Shown here: positions 62,271 through 64,000 of the stretch, one piece after another
Numbering within the stretch: position 1 is the first letter of the stretch
Layout: each line of letters opens with the position of its first letter
Assembly (NCBI GenBank): GCA_017590115.1
Contig: JAGGNK010012448.1
Coordinates: 1,713,311 to 1,777,310, forward strand
Reading direction: 5' to 3'
Source: Montifringilla adamsi
Taxonomy: Eukaryota; Chordata; Aves; Passeriformes; Passeridae
DNA: 64,000 nucleotides
Notes under the pieces: generated by a model
Seen by the model: the letters and a program-made list of their open reading frames with translations, nothing else
Database searches by the model: none
What the model was told of the DNA's origin: nothing
Program-made: the position numbers and the translations under genes

Positions 62271-64000
62271 TGATAGGCATGCAGCTGGAGAATGCTTGGC
62301 ATGGTCTAAATAGGTCCATTTTTTAGCAAGAAATGTGATGAATAGAAATATTCCTCATATGCTCCTAGCATAAATGATCAAGGCCATTCAATTTTTCAAC
62401 AAAAACCCCCAAGAAATGTAATGTTCTACCATTTTATTTCCTGGGTCTGAAATGCTGTCCAATGGTAACAACAATTGTTCTACCTAAAAAATGAAATAAT
62501 GATTAAGCTATCAGTAAGAATCTCTTAATTATAAAACTTTCTGGAAAGATTATACAAGACTGAATAATGCTGATCTAAAGTGACGAATGGCATGTGATGG
62601 CATGTGATAGACATGGAAATTAGTAAAGATGATTATAGCAGAATCATTGTCCTAGAATTGATGGGGTAAAATACAGTTTAGATTAGATTTCTGTCTTAAC
62701 CCTTTTTAACTGGGAAAAACAAACTGAAAGGAACTGATGGATGCTATTTTAGTAAACCGATAAGGTAATTACCCACAGGGCTGTGGTGTTCTGATAGACT
62801 TGCTGATGAGCAATATTCTTATTAAATTAAGTGTAAGAAAAGACTGGTTTAGTCTTTACAAAGAAACTGCTCATTAACATAAAACATTTTGCTTTCACTG
62901 CACAAGTTTTGAATTGAATAACTTGGGGGCTAATTAGCCTATCTATATTCTATATATATCTATATTCATATATATCTATATGGTGATTTTAAGAAAAATA
63001 TGCCATGCCTATATTCTGGCCTATGCTGTGTAATTAAGTGTAGTTGTTGTTTGGAAGAGTAACTGTAGACCCCTCAGTGTCATAATTGCACCTGTTTGTA
63101 GCTCTATCAAGCCCACGGGTAGTGTTTAAATGGGCAGGTTTCACTGAGGTTCTTTCTAGGAAATTGACTTAAATGAAAGGAAGAAATTGGTCCAGCAAAA
63201 TGGTTATGTATTGAGATAGAGCTCCTGAAAATCTACATTTTTAGAACAGTCTTTTAGACTTTAGACTTAGTCTTTTTAGAACAGAAGGACAGGGGTATGA
63301 AGTAAGCTCTTTGTCAAGGGAGAAGCACTTGTTTAGTTGTGGGACCACTTCCATTTCAGACTTAACTGGAGAAGAAAAGATTCCTAGTTTCAAAAGGAAT
63401 CTAAGAAGCTCTCTATTGTCTTTAAGCTTTTTTGACTTTCCAGAAGGGAGGGCTTACAGGTATATCGGAAAGCAATAAATATTGTCGTGTGTATTGTCAC
63501 TGCTCAATTCTTGTTTAAATCAGATAATAGTTGTTGATTTAGCATCAACATGTAATTAGCAAGTAATCTGACAAATTCAAGGTCAATATCAGCAATACAA
63601 CAGAACACTATCTCTAGAATCTTATACAATTTTTACAACTTTCTCAACATGTTTCTTTAATCCTCAGAAATAGTAATTTTCCAAAGTCCTAACACCATTG
63701 TCAGTGAATCTGTGGATCACTAGGTTCACCCACATTCATGAACAGGTACTTTTATTTCACCATCCCTTTTGGGAGAGGTGCAGGTGCTGCAGCTCAGTCT
63801 GCATCCACATAACCTTCCACAACCTGCTGACCACACAGTGGTGAGATACCTCTCTACAAGGTCACACAGGTCTTCTTGAGGTGGGAGGCCCTATCAATCC
63901 TCTAAGTAGCGCAGGCTACACTTCTGGAGTGAAGCTGCTTCATCGGGTCCAGGCAAAGGTCACAACAGTGGTGAGATGGCATCTAGCTCTGTCAAACTCA
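62271..64000. other. intergenic, no gene found
   Basis: AT-rich to about 63700, with a TATATC-type microsatellite at about 62941-62983. The last 230 bases are more GC-balanced with two similar CAGTGGTGAGAT segments (63836 and 63968), perhaps the start of a repeat cut by the window edge. Confidence 0.45.

Noticed and set aside
1..64000. Search for tRNA, rRNA, CRISPR, operon or other prokaryote-style systems
   Set aside because: None seen. The intron-bearing gene, CR1 and LTR content show vertebrate nuclear DNA, so such systems are not expected.

Overview
The window is from a vertebrate nuclear genome, most likely a bird and plausibly a songbird. The basis is a single multi-exon gene with canonical GT-AG introns, a CpG-island first exon in AT-rich DNA, several CR1 LINE fragments (one ending in the typical ATTCTATG-like 3' motif) and LTRs resembling avian ERVL-type elements. 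There is no sign of a bacterial, plasmid or phage system. Family names rest on recognition of sequence from memory, because no database search was possible.

The one protein-coding gene is RASEF (RAS and EF-hand domain containing, also called RAB45). It lies on the + strand with its coding sequence in 17 exons from 7666 to 34662. The exons join with consistent phases into a 721-residue protein: two N-terminal EF-hands (exon 1), a central coiled coil (exons 2 to about 9), a low-complexity linker (exons 9-11) and a C-terminal Rab-type GTPase domain with all G motifs and a CC prenylation end (exons 12-17). The reading frame is complete. A long 3' UTR probably reaches a polyadenylation signal near 38263, though other signals are present. 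Human chromosome 9 genes of this region mostly map to the avian Z chromosome, so a Z location is likely but is not shown by the sequence.

Layout: 1-7300 is intergenic, with one ERVL-like solo LTR (1521-2085) and two poly(A) tracts. 7365-8250 is the CpG island, promoter and exon 1. 8034-34553 holds sixteen introns, with small CR1 remnants, tandem duplications, two striking inverted repeats and two splice-acceptor/ORF combinations that could be unannotated alternative terminal exons. 34663 to about 38.3 kb is the 3' UTR. From about 38.3 kb to 64 kb no gene was found: this is AT-rich intergenic DNA with CR1 fragments (40.1, 42.3, 49.7-50.7, 53.2-54.0 and 58.8-59.2 kb), a decayed ERVL-like LTR with probable leader (54.3-55.4 kb), an unclassified GC-raised block (46.6-47.8 kb), microsatellites, and a nested pair of LTRs at 60753-62265. 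In that pair the younger minus-strand LTR sits inside an older plus-strand one, and both have recognisable target-site duplications.
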